From NCBI GenBank assembly GCA_946553025.1, contig CAMNRM010000043.1, positions 1 through 41,850 on the forward strand: a stretch of 41,850 nucleotides of DNA, in the 5' to 3' direction. The notes under the pieces were generated by a model that was given only the letters and a program-made list of their open reading frames with translations, was not told where the DNA came from and made no database searches. The translations under genes were made by a program, and so were the position numbers. Positions 41,744-41,850 of the stretch are shown one piece after another. The DNA is from an uncultured Clostridium sp. GTDB taxonomy: Bacteria > Bacillota > Clostridia > Lachnospirales > Lachnospiraceae. Each line of letters begins with the position of its first letter. The first letter of the stretch is position 1.

Positions 41744-41850
41744 TTGTAAGAAAAATTGAAAATTGAGTTAAAAATTCAGGTTTGAATGACAAAGATATTG
41801 GTGTTCAATTACTAAAATTACAAAATGATAAATTGTGAAAATAAAATTTC

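Larger units (their letters stand above)
38423..41850 (+). repeat. Tandem duplication, period about 1.75 kb
   Basis: Gene plus 3' flank (38423 to about 40090) is repeated from 40175 to the window end. Even the non-coding flank (39991-40094 versus 41746-41850) is nearly the same. The last bases of the window still match the flank, so the repeat is not yet finished. Confidence 0.85.

Noticed and set aside
1-41850. CRISPR arrays or RNA genes
   Set aside because: No regularly spaced short repeats and no tRNA- or rRNA-like stretch seen by eye. The direct repeats found are two-copy or gene-sized.

Overview
The window looks like chromosome from a low-GC, spore-forming gut Clostridia (Lachnospiraceae-type). 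The signs are a spoVT-family gene, three tandem Clostridia-style large serine recombinases, YhgA-like Rpn genes, strong purine-rich Shine-Dalgarno sites, and an AT-rich genome with GC-richer patches. Every gene I support is on the + strand. I see no tRNA, rRNA or CRISPR array.

Left third (1-11.6 kb): the cargo and integration end of a mobile element. A type III restriction-modification locus (mod, 5'-incomplete in the window, then a full-length res) is followed by a 713-base AT-rich gap. Next come a sigma-70-like factor, a small HTH protein, a DUF6870-like protein and an operon of three different large serine recombinases.

Junction (11.5-14.5 kb): two equally long copies (939 bp) of a YhgA/Rpn-like nuclease gene flank spoVT. 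Copy 1 has a nonsense codon. spoVT has lost its usual first codons and is joined in frame to what looks like the remnant of another regulator gene.

Middle (14.5-19.4 kb): an accessory patch holds a nucleotidyltransferase-DUF3969-like fusion, two small proteins and an HEFGH zinc metalloprotease. Then comes a graveyard of a contractile-injection (T6SS/eCIS-like) locus: a beheaded tube-like gene, a J-domain/FHA relic, an FHA-type relic and a PP2C relic. Three of these keep both ends but have lost the interior.

Right half (19.6-41.85 kb): an effector/immunity-style island of a contractile injection system. It begins with an array of two families of small membrane-anchored proteins (called A and B here). 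It continues with an Imm11-like protein, two VgrG-like spike proteins, a DUF4280 PAAR-like protein with a large C-terminal domain, membrane or lipoprotein candidates for immunity, a DUF1795/EagR-like protein, a caspase-like (clan CD) cysteine peptidase, and a duplicated membrane-protein family. After that come a PP2C-like pseudophosphatase/TPR membrane protein, two conserved genes of the system, and a tandem pair of long proteins with D-x-D-x-N-G-x-P-E-L repeats that continues past the window edge.

A recurring theme is growth and loss of effector and immunity genes by recombination. It leaves short 3' tails of deleted genes directly in front of the next gene (20238-20288 and 32798-32892). The proposed secretion, effector and immunity roles are inferences from family resemblance and gene order. 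The sheath, ATPase and intact tube genes are not in the window.
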